Positions 1 to 13,100 of a stretch of 64,000 bases of DNA are shown one piece after another; positions within the stretch are counted from its first letter, which is position 1; each line of letters begins with the position of its first letter. The stretch is taken from contig OX442314.1 in the NCBI GenBank assembly GCA_949358305.1, positions 50,600,581-50,664,580 on the forward strand, written 5' to 3'. Source of the DNA: Strigamia acuminata. Lineage: Eukaryota > Arthropoda > Chilopoda > Geophilomorpha > Linotaeniidae. A model generated the notes under the pieces. It made no database searches and was not told where the DNA came from. It saw only the letters and a list, made by a program, of their open reading frames with translations. The translations under genes were made by a program, and so were the position numbers.

Positions 1-923
1 CGTGGGTCGATGTAAACCGCTTCGCCACGGCTGTTCAAAAACAGTCGACACTTTGGGCAGTGAGCCCAACATCGCTTCTCGTTAGGCTTAATGCCTTTCA
101 CTACGTGGGGCTGAACCTCCTTCCTCCACGGCTCCAAACGCGGTCGCGTTTTCCTTCCACGACAATTTGGACAACGCATCAATGAAGACCCTGCGGATGC
201 ACCGCAGCACCACCCGCAGCCGACGCAGAACGGGCAGATCGTCTCTGTTGCCTGGTCCGTTACGATGTTATCGTGTGGAATTCCTGCGGCCATGTCACGC
301 TCGCACTGTTCTTTGCGTAGGCGGGCCTTCTCATCCTTCTTTCTTGCCTTATTGGCCGCTCGGTACTCGCGGTTGCGAGAAACAGGCTCCGAAAAACGTA
401 AAGCGCCCGGCGGCGGATCATTCCATCCGTATTCTGATGCCGAAGATTCAGCACCGGCAGGGAGACGCACATCAGTCGTTGATTGTCCTGCCACAGTCGG
501 TGCAGTCGCATTCGACGTGTTGGCGACGGTAGGTGCCACGCTTGCAGTTGGCGGCCGAAATTCTGGTGAATGCGGGGCCAATGGGACGTTGATAACGTTC
601 GCGGGCGGATGTACCACCTGGGCCAACGGGGCCAATTGCGCCGACTCATAAACGGTTGGCTGTGCAGATGTGGACGAGGCCTGCAGCATCGAATTCAAAT
701 CGAGCGGAAGTCCGTCCGGATGGACGCTCAGCCAATTTAGCGTTGCCAATTGCAGCGGCGTCAGGGCATACATGGAGGCTGGTGCCGTTGGTATCGGTTG
801 GGCCCTCAAATATGCACGTTCAGCCGAACGGCGTTGCTCGTCACTAGACGAGGTGGACGAGCTGGAACTTTCATGACGGTGACGTCGATGACTCCGTTTT
901 GAACGGTGTTTACCACCTCCCAT
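1..923 (-). CDS. Uncharacterised Cys-rich protein, C-terminus cut by window edge
   Basis: A minus-strand frame is open from ATG at 923-921 through 307 codons to the window edge without a stop. I do not recognise the family. The N-terminus is basic (residues 1-17, rich in Lys, Arg and His), followed by a Ser/Thr run and a Pro/Ala/Val-rich middle (about 50-165). A Lys/Arg-rich stretch with AANKARKKDEKARLRKEQC follows, then clustered cysteines: ICPFC, GCGWCC, RCPNC and CWAHCPKC, which look like zinc-binding pairs. The ATG sits directly after a good splice acceptor (TCTGCAG), so it may open a second exon. It lies about 1 kb past the integrase end of element B on the same strand, so it could be an accessory frame of that element or a separate gene; the window does not decide this. 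Confidence 0.5.
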   Translation of the reverse strand, partial: MGGGKHRSKRSHRRHRHESSSSSTSSSDEQRRSAERAYLRAQPIPTAPASMYALTPLQLATLNWLSVHPDGLPLDLNSMLQASSTSAQPTVYESAQLAPLAQVVHPPANVINVPLAPHSPEFRPPTASVAPTVANTSNATAPTVAGQSTTDVRLPAGAESSASEYGWNDPPPGALRFSEPVSRNREYRAANKARKKDEKARLRKEQCERDMAAGIPHDNIVTDQATETICPFCVGCGWCCGASAGSSLMRCPNCRGRKTRPRLEPWRKEVQPHVVKGIKPNEKRCWAHCPKCRLFLNSRGEAVYIDP

Positions 924-1620
924 CTGCAGACGCAAATAAATTATTTTATTAAAAATAATTCCACTCTAAATAGTCATTCCTTGAGTCCAAAGAATTAAAA
1001 CGTATTGTTCGCAACGAAAATACACAACTCGAGTTATTTATAACCCTTAACACGTGACACTAATGAGTCACATTCCCCTTGTGTTTATGACACGAGAATG
1101 GACTCGTCGACAGAGATTTTCATCGAAAATCGCAACTTGTTGATTTTTTCAAAAGAAAAATTCCTGTAGTTTCTATAAACTATTTAATCCAACTTTCGAG
1201 TATCCAAAATAACTTTCGTATTAATTAATTAACACTTAGTCTAATAAATATCTTACATCGAAAATTCATCGCCAAATAATTTATGCAAGCCTCGACCGCG
1301 ACTTGATTTAAATAATTAGTGCCTACATACTTAAATCTTAATAATTCATTATTAATTTTTAACCCAACTATTCGACTGAATAGCTAAACTTCCAGAGTGA
1401 TTTAATGCCGATTCACGCTTATAATACTCGTGAATTTTATCGGGACGCCGATATTTCAATTGTTGCGAACAATTTTCTAATTCTTTGGTCAAAGAATAAT
1501 AACGAAAACTACTTACGATTGAAAGCTAGTTTTCCTTGTTTGAAGTTGGCTAAATGAATTAGCGTTGAAATTTCCGGTTTGAAAAGTGAAGAGGAGACGA
1601 AGGGACGAAGTCACTTATAT
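924..1620 (-). promoter_or_regulatory. Possible promoter, 5' exon and intron for the edge reading frame
   Basis: Read on the minus strand, a TATA-like ATATAAGTG lies at 1620-1612. About 30 bases on is a pyrimidine-rich TCTTCACTTT that could hold the start site. A consensus splice donor (GTAAGT) lies at 1516-1511, and an acceptor (TCTGCAG) ends at 924, directly before the ATG. Together these would give a short untranslated exon and a 593-bp intron. This is a pattern reading with no transcript evidence. The stretch 1621-1958 is AT-rich and holds no gene that I can see. Confidence 0.3.
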
Positions 1621-1958
1621 CCACGTGTGTTACGAAGTGTTTGTGTGCAATGAACCCTGGGAATTTATTCCCTATTAATTTCGGGTTCGAGGTTTAATCA
1701 CACCTCGTAATTCTCGTGTCCTCGTGGAGAGGCGAGATCATCACTTTTCCAAGTAATTTCTCGTATTTTAGCTAAAATACAGATAAATCTGACCAAACAA
1801 TAAAATATTCCATCGAATATTTTAACTTATCGCAACAAATTCATATTTTAATATAAATTTCGATACTCTTCAAAGTGTCCCCCGGTGTTGAGATTATGAA
1901 TCACTACACCTGTTAGACATGTAAATAATTACAGTCTCCCAGTTTTGAATAAAACTTA

Positions 1959-4214
1959 TCAATTCCAACAAAACTTTGAGGCTTTGCCATGTTGTTGGTA
2001 CGGTTTCTTAAATACTGCGGAAATATTTCGCACAAAATTTTCATCCGAATATTTAGGATTCGGCCTTCGCTCTCGTCGAGGACGAAGGCTAGTTCGCGGA
2101 ACTACCGGTTGGGGTTTGCGGGGTTTTCGAGGTGGTTTCTTTGGAGTTTCACCTCTTTTCAACGCCGCTTTCTTTTCTATAGCAGTTAATCGTTGTCTAT
2201 GTCTATGTTTAGACTTAATAGGCGCAGATTTGTCAATTTGCACCGAAGTTGAGTCGGATAATTCCATTGGAATTTCTGAAGAAGTTTCAGGAATTAATTC
2301 CATTTCTTCAGCATCCGGAAGTTGGTTACTTTCATCCATCCATTTAGGATTTTCTTGAGGCGAGTAAGAGGCGGACTTTTGTCCTACTTTCCAAGTCTCA
2401 ATCGGGTATGAGGGCGTATAGGGGTACAACGCTTTAATGTTCACTGATTTTTCGATCGAACCATCAGATAATTTGCGTAATTTATACGCTCCGCCTGGGA
2501 GTACTTTAGTAATCTCCCACGGACCATCTCTCTTCTCCGCGAAACCAGCAGAAATATTTTTATCTGCGCACGAGAGAATGTGAGTTTGTTTCCAAACTAA
2601 ATCTCCAACTTCGAACTCCGTAATTACAAACTTTTGTCCGTGTATTTTTCTATGCCGTTCAAAATTCAATTGAATTCTGCGATGCATCTCTTGATGCGAT
2701 CTGCGCAATACATCCAATAGTACTCTGACATATTTCTCTGGATTGTTCTTGTCAAATGGATTGGCATGTTTGATAATCCTTGGGTCGAAGGGTAATGTTA
2801 CGATTCTCCCCGTGTTGAGTAACATCGGGCTTGAGCCCGTTGCCGCTGAGACATTATTTCTCATCGCGAACGCGAATTCGTCTAAATAACGTGGCCATTG
2901 CGTGTGCACATCTGTGTACAAAGCCAGCATGGTTTTGATGTCCCTATTGGCTCGCTCTGTCGGGTTCGCCTGGGCATGGTACGTGCTCGTATGAGCCGGG
3001 CGAATGTTGTACATTTCGCAATACTGATTGTAAATATCGGAAACAAATTGTTTTCCGTTATTGCTCACAATCTTTTTGGGGTGTCCCCATCTGTTTGTAA
3101 CAGATCTTAATTCTTGAACGCAGTTAGCGCTCGTGGCTTTGGTCAAAGCCTTAATTTCAACGAACTTGGTACAATTGTCAATAATGACAAAGATATACTG
3201 GTTTTGGGACCTTCCCGCAGGTTTTGGGCCCATCAAGTCCATGTTGATACATTCCCAAGGATTGGTCATGTTGTGGGGCGTGTAAGGAGCTGCGTGCCTT
3301 TTCTGTTGAATAGGCTTGTACTGAGCGCAGTGCGTGCAGCTTTTAACGTAGTTCCTGACACTTCTACTCATACCAGGCCAGAAATATATTAAACGAGTTT
3401 TCTCCAACGTCTTACTCATCCCAGCGTGACCGCTTAGGGGGTGGCCATGACAAGCGAAGAGTACTCGTTTTACGAGTGAACTGGGTACAACGGCTTTAAA
3501 GCCGTTTCCCGAATCGTTTAATTCCTCTTCGAACGAAGGGTTAAAATAGATGATCATTTGATCACCATCTTTTTCTTTTCTGTCTAAACAATAGTTTTTG
3601 ACTTTGTTTTTCCACTCTTTTATTTCGGATTGTGGTATCCCAACAACCTTGTCATTCAATAAATATTCCCGAATGCGTTTGCATTCAGTATCTAGTAACT
3701 GAGCATCTATTATTTCTCTCCTTGTAGGAGGGACTTCCTTAAGTATTTCTGTCAACGCACTGTACAAGGTTTCTTGTACTTCCTCCCCCTCCTTTTCTTC
3801 AGAACATTCTTTAGAATTTTCTGAAAAATAGGAACGCATACTAGCCAAAAATTCTCGTTTTTCTGGGGCACGATTTAATGAAACAGAAGGATTTCCGTCC
3901 CATTCAGGCCAATATTGTTTAATTTCGACAGGTTCCACATGATCTCAAAGAGGAATGTCTTCCTCTGTTAGTGGGGCTCTAGAAAGTGCATCTGCAACTT
4001 GATTAGCAGCACCTTTTCGAAAAACAATTTTAAAATTTCCACATTGGATTCTTAAGGCCCATCGGCCAAATATCCCAGATGGTTCAGGCGTTCGCATCAA
4101 CCATTTCAGCGCTTCAGCATCTGATTCCAAGGTAAACGTACCATATTCGAGATATGGTTTAAATCGATCGATAGCCCACACGACTGCGAGACATTCGAGT
4201 TCCGGCGTTGTATA
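1959..4214 (-). pseudogene. Element B pol, 3' half: end of RNase H plus integrase, with one in-frame stop
   Basis: This is the continuation of the pol gene found at 22906-24860. It starts at the YTTPELEC motif of RNase H and runs through LESDAEALKWLM. A TGA stop at 3947-3945 follows EEDIPL; the same frame then continues as DHVEPVEIKQYWPEWDGN into the integrase. Integrase features are the zinc HHCC motif (GHPLSGHAGM ... CTHC), the catalytic DLMGPKP, the second Asp in VSNNGKQF replaced by Asn, and the glutamate in ANPTERANRD. The Lys/Arg-rich C-terminus (KKPPRKPRKP) is longer than that of element C. The stop and the SDNG-to-SNNG change at a catalytic Asp suggest a dead integrase. No 3' LTR matching the 28220-29965 LTR is present before the window edge. 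Confidence 0.88.
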
Positions 4215-4259
4215 TCCTTTTCGCGGATTGGCTTCCGCGAAATCCGCATTTCGGGGGTG

Positions 4260-5500
4260 ACTATTCTAGGAATTCCGGGTGGACCATACTCTTCCGAAAA
4301 ATGTCCGGGGTGGTGTTGGGAGTGTCGATAGACTGTTTTGTGTCAAGGTTGCCAATTTTCATGTAAGTATTGGAAGGTTTATTTCTGTGCATTCTCATAT
4401 ATTTTTTTCACAGGAGCAACGAGGCGCGATGAAGGGGGATCAAGCGAGAGTCAATAAAATAAACTCGTTTTTGTCTCAAATGCGCGTTTGCGTTTGTAAA
4501 TTTGGTTGTCTTGCAACGCGGTGGCGCGTTTGAGTTTCGTGTTGCGATACAAACACGCACGGGTGCGTATTGGAGTCGTAAACGACTTTCTGTCGCAATG
4601 CGATCGCGTATTTGACAAATTTCTGCAGATTTTTGCCAATATTTGACAATTTTCAGACAAATTTCAATTAATTTTAGAAATTTTTGAGAGATTTCAATAA
4701 AAGTTTGAGGAATTTCTTATGCTGACGCTAAAATGCCAAAAGGAGTCTTAACTCAGAAGAGCACTTTTCCGACCACTTAGGTGTCGGAAAAGCACTTCCA
4801 AAGGTCGCAAAACGTGCTCTACGCGTTTTTTGACACTAGAACGGTCGAAAACGAGTCTAAAACTGCTAAGCTGGCGCCTGTAACTTGGCGCATTCGCTGG
4901 GTCGCTCGAAAATGAGATTCGAGCGAACCGAAACCTATGAGAGAAACGCGCCGGCGGAAATATTCGTTTTTACCAATGAATACTTAATAAATCTTCATGG
5001 GAATTTAATCCCAATCTACTGTAGGCTTAGGAACCTTGAATACCAAATAAAAACAAAGGAGCAAAGGCGGGAAACAAAGAACAAGGGCCCGACGCCCGTA
5101 AATCACCAAAATGGCTATCTGCCAGACACGCTAGTGGCCTTGAGCCACTTCTAACTTCGTTTTCGAGGTCGTGGGTCTCGAAAACGACTAAACCGAGTGG
5201 TGGGAACGATTCCCCGAGGTCTTTTTAGTCAATGTCGCCCAAAACCCGAATCAACAAGCTAACTTTCAACGAGAAACGAAGACTGGAGCCGAATGCGGTA
5301 ATAAGCGCTCATTCCAGACTCGTGTAAGCGATCTCCGCTTAAAGCCAGTTGCTCTGAGCAGACGACGCAATCGCTTACCAAGGAAAAAGACGGGTTTATG
5401 GGCTCAAAACCCGACGAAACACTTAAACAGGATCCAGAAATTACCAAGCGAGTTGGTAAGCTAAACTAAAACTGTAAAATAAGTTGGGGACTTGGTAAAA
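4260..5500. repeat. Diverged single copy of the 1.66-kb satellite core; no gene
   Basis: Between about 4441 and 4910 the sequence resembles the satellite at 7191-13845, but in diverged form. It has the TTTGACAAATTTC / CAGACAAATTTCAATTAATTT core, the block rich in AAACGGTCTAAAACG-like words, and GGCGCCTG(T/G)AACTTGGCGCA. The rest of this stretch is AT-rich with no supported gene; short open frames here are not conserved in the homologous satellite units. Confidence 0.6.
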
Positions 5501-5520
5501 TGCGAGTCTCTCAAACTTTA

Positions 5521-6423
5521 CGACGTGTATACACCTCGTATACGAACGAAGTTTGTGAAAACACAATTTCCAAATAAGACGTATGTGACTACTATGTGTT
5601 TTCATGTCGTAGTAAGTATCCGGTGGATTTTCCAAACTTCGTTCGTATACGAGGTGTATACACGTCGTATACGACTTGTATACGACTTGTAAACGATTCG
5701 TTTACGATTACGATCAAAATACGAGCTCGTATACAACGCGTATACGAGCGAGTGGAAATCATCGACCATCTCGAATGCGACTCGAATACGATTCGAATAC
5801 ATCTCGAATACATCTCGAATACGAGTCGTACGAGTCAAAGTCCGGGAACGGGTCATCGACTATCTCGTATTCGAGTTGTTACGAGTTCGTATTTTGATCG
5901 TATTCGTATTCGAATCGAATTCGAATCGTATTCGAATCGAATACGAATCGAATTCGAGTCGTATTCGAGTCGGTCGATGATTTCCACTCGCTCGTATACG
6001 CGTTGTATACGAGCTCGTATTTTGATCGTAATCGTAAACGAATCGTTTACAAGTCGTATACAAGTCGTATACGACGTGTATACACCTCGTATACGAACGA
6101 AGTTTGTGAAAACACAATTTCCAAATAAGACGTATGTGACTACTATGTGTTTTCATGTCGTAGTAAGTATCCGGTGGATTTTCCAAACTTCGTTCGTATA
6201 CGAGGTGTATACACGTCGTATACAACTTGTATACGACTTGTAAACGATTCGTTTACGATTACGATCAAAATACGAGCTCGTATACAACGCGTATACGAGC
6301 GAGTGGAAATCATCGACCATCTCGAATGCGACTCGAATACGATTCGAATACATCTCGAATACATCTCGAATACGAGTCGTACGAGTCAAAGTCCGGGAAC
6401 GGGTCATCGACTATCTCGTATTC
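5521..6423. repeat. TCGTATACGA palindromic array with a 551-bp tandem duplication
   Basis: The block at 5521-5872 is repeated at 6072-6423, shifted by 551 bp. Between the copies, 5873-6071 carries the reverse complement of the same material, so the region forms nested palindromes with arms near 5650-5770, 5985-6090 and 6200-6320. At the finest scale it is made of self-complementary 10-11-base steps such as GTATACGACTT, CTCGAATACGA and CGTATTCGAAT. All frames are open for long runs on both strands because of this composition; nothing indicates a protein. Confidence 0.85.
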
Positions 6424-7080
6424 GACTCGAAAACGAGTCGAATACGATTTCGCGTTGAAGAAGGGCAAAATTCGCATTCGACTCGAAAACGAGTCGAATA
6501 CGATTTCGCGTTGAAGAAGGGCAAAATTCGCATTCGACTCGAAAACGAGTCGAATACGATTTCGCGTTGAAGAAGGGCAAAATTCGCATTCGACTCGAAA
6601 ACGAGTCGAATACGATTTCGCGTTGAAGAAGGGCAAAATTCGTACTCGACTCGAAAACGAGTCGAATACGAATTCGCATTCGACTCGAAAACGAGTCGAA
6701 TACGATTTCGCTTTGAAGAAGGGCAAAATTCGTACTCGACTCGAAAACGAGTCGAATACGATTTCGCGTTGAAGAAGGGCAAAATTCGCATTCGACTCGA
6801 AAGCGAGTCGAATACGATTTCGCGTTGAAGAAGGGAAAAATTCGCATTCGACTCGAAAGCGAGTCGAATACGATTTCGCGTTGAAGAAGGGCAAAATTCG
6901 CATCCGACTCGAAAGCGAGTCGAATACGATTTCGCGTTGAAGAAGGGCAAAATTCGCATTCGATTCGAAAGCGAATCGCATACGATTTCGCGTTGAAAAA
7001 GGACAAAACTCGTATTCGATTCGAAAGCGAATCGCATACGATTTCGCGTTGAAAAAGGACAAATTTCGCTTGGGAAAAGG
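6424..7080. repeat. 56-bp hairpin minisatellite, about 12 units
   Basis: The units are about 56 bp and each contains the inverted pair ATTCGACTCG-AAAA-CGAGTCGAAT followed by a spacer ending in TTGAAGAAGGGCAAA. Toward the right end the AAAA loop becomes AAAG and the spacer drifts (GTTGAAAAAGGACAAA). One unit near 6650-6690 is shortened. Because 56 is not a multiple of three, the three minus-strand frames read the same units and all stay open; this is a composition effect and not evidence of coding. Confidence 0.88.
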
Positions 7081-7190
7081 ACTCGAATGCGCCTCCACGT
7101 TGCAATGCGCATTTGTGTAAACGATGATGGAATCCCCTGCTTAAATACTGGCTATCGCGTCACGTAACAGCAACGTGCCACGTCACGTAA

Positions 7191-10100
7191 TTGCAACGTG
7201 CCGCGCTATGCCACACAATGTGCCGCCGCGATAGGCCATTGAACCCGAATGTGTGTGATGCGAAACGCGCGAGTACGCGCGCGGAGAACGCGCGGCAATG
7301 CTAGCAACAGGAGCGCAACTGCCCAAGAAATTGCTCAACAATAAAAGGCACGTGGAAGCACGTGCCTGAAACAATAGGCACTTCAAATAAAGTTATTGTT
7401 AAAAAACGGGCTTGAAAACCAACAATTACACAATAATTAAGGGGCAAGAAATGAACTTTGCTGCAATGCAAAGTTCTCAAAATACAGAGAAATGAAAGTT
7501 ACACTTGTATAAAGAATTGACAATGTTTGAAACCAATAAAAACTACAAAAACACACTTGTAAAAAACCCAAAACAACCCCCAGAATGAATTATTTGACTC
7601 AAATTAACCCTAAAACGGTCTTGGAGGTCGTGCAGACGACAGAGAACGGATCGGAAGGTTGCTAAAACCTGACGCCAAAACTAGCTATGGGACAGCTAGT
7701 TAGAAAACAGCTTTTTCATCAATCATGAACGCTGAAAACCTCACCCAGGGGTAGAAAATGATGGAGAGAACGTTTTCGCCATCTAAAACGGTCTAAAACG
7801 GGTCTAAAATGCCTAAACCGGCGCCTGGAACGTGGCGCAGTTGTTGGGTCAAATATTGTCAAAAATCAGTGGAAATTTGTCAAATACTGGCAAAAATCTG
7901 CTGAAATTTGTCCAAAATTGCCAAATTTTGGCGCAAGTTACGTGAGGTTTGCGCGCATCCAACTATGACGAAAAATCCATGCGTGTGCACGCGCGATTTA
8001 CTGGCGCGTTGGAAGCGTTAAAATAAATTTTTCCAATATCTAACACAATTTGCACCGAATTATGGCAATTTTTGACAAATTTACATGGATTTTTGCCAGT
8101 ATTTGACAAATTTCCACAGATTTTTGACAATATTTGACAAATTCCAGACAAATTTCAGACAAATTTCAATTAATTTTAGAAATTTTATGAGAAATTTCAG
8201 CAAATGTTTGAGGATTGAGGAAATCTTCTGAAATTTGTCAAATATAGGCAAAAATCTTCTGAAATTTGTCAAATACAGGCAAAAATCTGCTGAAATTTGT
8301 CAAAAATTGCCCAAATTCCGTGCAAGTTTTGCAAGTTTTGCGCGCATCAAATCGTACGCGCGCCTATACTATTGCACGAGCGCATTGACGCGTGATGAAC
8401 ACCGACCATGTTTACGAAGTGAATTCGAGCTACAAAAGTATCGAGTCGCCATTCTATGATGGAAAAAAAAAATTAAGTGTAAACAAACAAAATAAAAACT
8501 TTAATATACAAGAAACGTACAATTCCACTCAACTTTGTTTCAAATTTTATTTATTGGATCATTGAAAATAAACAGTAGTGTTGTGCACTGTACGCTTAAG
8601 TGTATACCGGCGATGCGTTGTTTTGTGGTGGGGATTTGCCTCGATAATTGATCTTTTCTCTTTGTTTGCAATATTTTTTTGGCCTTTTTTGTTGATTTTT
8701 CGGTTTGAAATTGTTTTTTTCCGGTGTAATTTAAGTGGTGGAAGGTTGTTGGCGTGTGTTGAGGGTAATTTTGGCGGTTTTTGGGTCGGGATTTGGGGTT
8801 TGATGCAGCGGATAGCGCATGCGAATCGCCGTCGACCGTAGCATTAGCAATTGCAACGTGCCGCGCTATGCCACACAATGTGCCGCCGCGATAGGCCATC
8901 GAATCCGAATGTGTGTGATGCGAAACGCGAGTACGCGCGCGGAGAACGCGCGGCAATGCTAGCAACAGGAGCGCAACTGCCCAAGAAATTGCTCAACAAT
9001 AAAAGGCACTTGGAAGCACGTGCCTGAAACAATAGGCACTTCAAATAAAGTTATTGTTAAAAAACGGGCTTGAAAACCAACAATTACACAATAATTAAGG
9101 GGCAAGAAATGAACTTTGCTGCAATGCAAAGTTCTCAAAATACAGAGAAATGAAAGTTACACTTGTATAAAGAATTGACAATGTTTGAAACCAATAAAAA
9201 CTACAAAAACACACTTGTAAAAAACCCAAAACAACCCCCAGAATGAATTATTTGACTCAAATTAACCCTAAAACGGTCTTGGAGGTCGTGCAGACGACAG
9301 AGAACGGATCGGAAGGTTGCTAAAACCTGATGCCAAAACTAGCAATGGGACAGCTAGTTAGAAAACAGCTTTTTCATCAATCATGAACGCTGAAAACCTC
9401 ACCCAGGGGTAGAAAATGATGGAGAGAACGTTTTCGCCATCTAAAACGGTCTAAAACGGGTCTAAAATGCCTAAACCGGCGCCTGGAACGTGGCGCAGTT
9501 GTTGGGTCAAATATTGTCAAAAATCAGTGGAAATTTGTCAAATACTGGCAAAAATCTGCTGAAATTTGTCCAAAATTGCCAAATTTTGGCGCAAGTTACG
9601 TGAGGTTTGCGCGCATCCAACTATGACGAAAAATCCATGCGTGTGCACGCGCGATTTACTGGCGCGTTGGAAGCGTTAAAATAAATTTTTCCAATATCTA
9701 ACACAATTTGCACCGAATTATGGCAATTTTTGACAAATTTACATGGATTTTTGCCAGTATTTGACAAATTTCCACGGATTTTTGACAATATTTGACAAAT
9801 TCCAGACAAATTTCAGACAAATTTCAGACAAATTTCAGACAAATTTCAATTAATTTTAGAAATTTTATGAGAAATTTCAGCAAATGTTTGAGGATTGAGG
9901 AAATCTTCTGAAATTTGTCAAATATAGGCAAAAATCTTCTGAAATTTGTCAAATACAGGCAAAAATCTGCTGAAATTTGTCAAAAATTGCCCAAATTCCG
10001 TGCAAGTTTTGCAAGTTTTGCGCGCATCAAATCGTACGCGCGTCTATACTATTGCACGAGCGCATTGACGCGTGATGAACACCGACCACGTTTACGAAGT

Positions 10101-13100
10101 GAATTCGAGCTACAAAAGTATCGAGTCGCCATTCTATGATGGAAAAAAAAAATTAAGTGTAAACAAACAAAATAAAAACTTTAATATACAAGAAACGTAC
10201 AATTCCACTCAACTTTGTTTCAAATTTTATTTATTGGATCATTGAAAATAAACAGTAGTGTTGTGCACTGTACGCTTAAGTGTATACCGGCGATGCGTTG
10301 TTTTGTGGTGGGGATTTGCCTCGATAATTGATCTTTTCTCTTTGTTTGCAATATTTTTTTGGCCTTTTTTGTTGATTTTTCGGTTTGAAATTGTTTTTTT
10401 CCGGTGTAATTTAAGTGGTGGAAGGTTGTTGGCGTGTGTTGAGGGTAATTTTGGCGGTTTTTGGGTCGGGATTTGGGGTTTGATGCAGCGGATAGCGCAT
10501 GCGAATCGCCGTCGACCGTAGCATTAGCAATTGCAACGTGCCGCGCTATGCCACACAATGTGCCGCCGCGATAGGCCATCGAATCCGAATGTGTGTGATG
10601 CGAAACGCGAGTACGCGCGCGGAGAACGCGCGGCAATGCTAGCAACAGGAGCGCAACTGCCCAAGAAATTGCTCAACAATAAAAGGCACGTGGAAGCACG
10701 TGCCTGAAACAATAGGCACTTCAAATAAAGTTATTGTTAAAAAACGGGCTTGAAAACCAACAATTACACAATAATTAAGGGGCAAGAAATGAACTTTGCT
10801 GCAATGCAAAGTTCTCAAAATACAGAGAAATGAAAGTTACACTTGTATAAAGAATTGACAATGTTTGAAACCAATAAAAACTACAAAAACACACTTGTAA
10901 AAAACCCAAAACAACCCCCAGAATGAATTATTTGACTCAAATTAACCCTAAAACGGTCTTGGAGGTCGTGCAGACGACAGAGAACGGATCGGAAGGTTGC
11001 TAAAACCTGACGCCAAAACTAGCAATGGGACAGCTAGTTAGAAAACAGCTTTTTCATCAATCATGAACGCTGAAAACCTCACCCAGGGGTAGAAAATGAT
11101 GGAGAGAACGTTTTCGCCATCTAAAACGGTCTAAAACGGGTCTAAAATGCCTAAACCGGCGCCTGGAACGTGGCGCAGTTGTTGGGTCAAATATTGTCAA
11201 AAATCAGTGGAAATTTGTCAAATACTGGCAAAAATCTGCTGAAATTTGTCCAAAATTGCCAAATTTTGGCGCAAGTTACGTGAGGTTTGCGCGCATCCAA
11301 CTATGACGAAAAATCCATGCGTGTGCACGCGCGATTTACTGGCGCGTTGGAAGCGTTAAAATAAATTTTTCCAATATCTAACACAATTTGCACCGAATTA
11401 TGGCAATTTTTGACAAATTTACATGGATTTTTGCCAGTATTTGACAAATTTCCACGGATTTTTGACAATATTTGACAAATTCCAGACAAATTTCAGACAA
11501 ATTTCAATTAATTTTAGAAATTTTATGAGAAATTTCAGCAAATGTTTGAGGATTGAGGAAATCTTCTGAAATTTGTCAAATATAGGCAAAAATCTTCTGA
11601 AATTTGTCAAATACAGGCAAAAATCTGCTGAAATTTGTCAAAAATTGCCCAAATTCCGTGCAAGTTTTGCAAGTTTTGCGCGCATCAAATCGTACGCGCG
11701 CCTATACTATTGCACGAGCGCATTGACGCGTGATGAACACCGACCACGTTTACGAAGTGAATTCGAGCTACAAAAGTATCGAGTCGCCATTCTATGATGG
11801 AAAAAAAAAATTAAGTGTAAACAAACAAAATAAAAACTTTAATATACAAGAAACGTACAATTCCACTCAACTTTGTTTCAAATTTTATTTATTGGATCAT
11901 TGAAAATAAACAGTAGTGTTGTGCACTGTACGCTTAAGTGTATACCGGCGATGCGTTGTTTTGTGGTGGGGATTTGCCTCGATAATTGATCTTTTCTCTT
12001 TGTTTGCAATATTTTTTTGGCCTTTTTTGTTGATTTTTCGGTTTGAAATTGTTTTTTTCCGGTGTAATTTAAGTGGTGGAAGGTTGTTGGCGTGTGTTGA
12101 GGGTAATTTTGGCGGTTTTTGGGTCGGGATTTGGGGTTTGATGCAGCGGATAGCGCATGCGAATCGCCGTCGACCGTAGCATTAGCAATTGCAACGTGCC
12201 GCGCTATGCCACACAATGTGCCGCCGCGATAGGCCATCGAATCCGAATGTGTGTGATGCGAAACGCGAGTACGCGCGCAGAGAACGCGCGGCAATGCTAG
12301 CAACAGGAGCGCAACTGCCCAAGAAATTGCTCAACAATAAAAGGCACGTGGAAGCACGTGCCTGAAACAATAGGCACTTCAAATAAAGTTATTGTTAAAA
12401 AACGGGCTTGAAAACCAACAATTACACAATAATTAAGGGGCAAGAAATGAACTTTGCTGCAATGCAAAGTTCTCAAAATACAGAGAAATGAAAGTTACAC
12501 TTGTATAAAGAATTGACAATGTTTGAAACCAATAAAAACTACAAAAACACACTTGTAAAAAACCCAAAACAACCCCCAGAATGAATTATTTGACTCAAAT
12601 TAACCCTAAAACGGTCTTGGAGGTCGTGCAGACGACAGAGAACGGATCGGAAGGTTGCTAAAACCTGACGCCAAAACTAGCAATGGGACAGCTAGTTAGA
12701 AAACAGCTTTTTCATCAATCATGAACGCTGAAAACCTCACCCAGGGGTAGAAAATGATGGAGAGAACGTTTTCGCCATCTAAAACGGTCTAAAACGGGTC
12801 TAAAATGCCTAAACCGGCGCCTGGAACGTGGCGCAGTTGTTGGGTCAAATATTGTCAAAAATCAGTGGAAATTTGTCAAATACTGGCAAAAATCTGCTGA
12901 AATTTGTCCAAAATTGCCAAATTTTGGCGCAAGTTACGTGAGGTTTGCGCGCATCCAACTATGACGAAAAATCCATGCGTGTGCACGCGCGATTTACTGG
13001 CGCGTTGGAAGCGTTAAAATAAATTTTTCCAATATCTAACACAATTTGCACCGAATTATGGCAATTTTTGACAAATTTACATGGATTTTTGCCAGTATTT

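Noticed and set aside
4215-4300. Helitron insertion (A/TC start)
   Set aside because: The left end starts with TC after an A, but the right end lacks a CTRR end with hairpin and instead has an inverted TCCTT, so a TIR element fits better.
6424-7080. CRISPR-like array
   Set aside because: Repeat and spacer are both conserved from unit to unit, no unique spacers or cas genes exist, and the window is eukaryotic.
6310-7112. Three overlapping minus-strand frames of 233-262 residues
   Set aside because: All three phases read the same 56-bp hairpin repeat. The unit is not a multiple of three and has no stops in any phase, so openness comes from composition.
8540-12303. Recurrent 141-residue minus-strand frame in the satellite units
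   Set aside because: It recurs only because the units are copies. In unit 4 the equivalent frame is changed, and it has no recognisable family motif.
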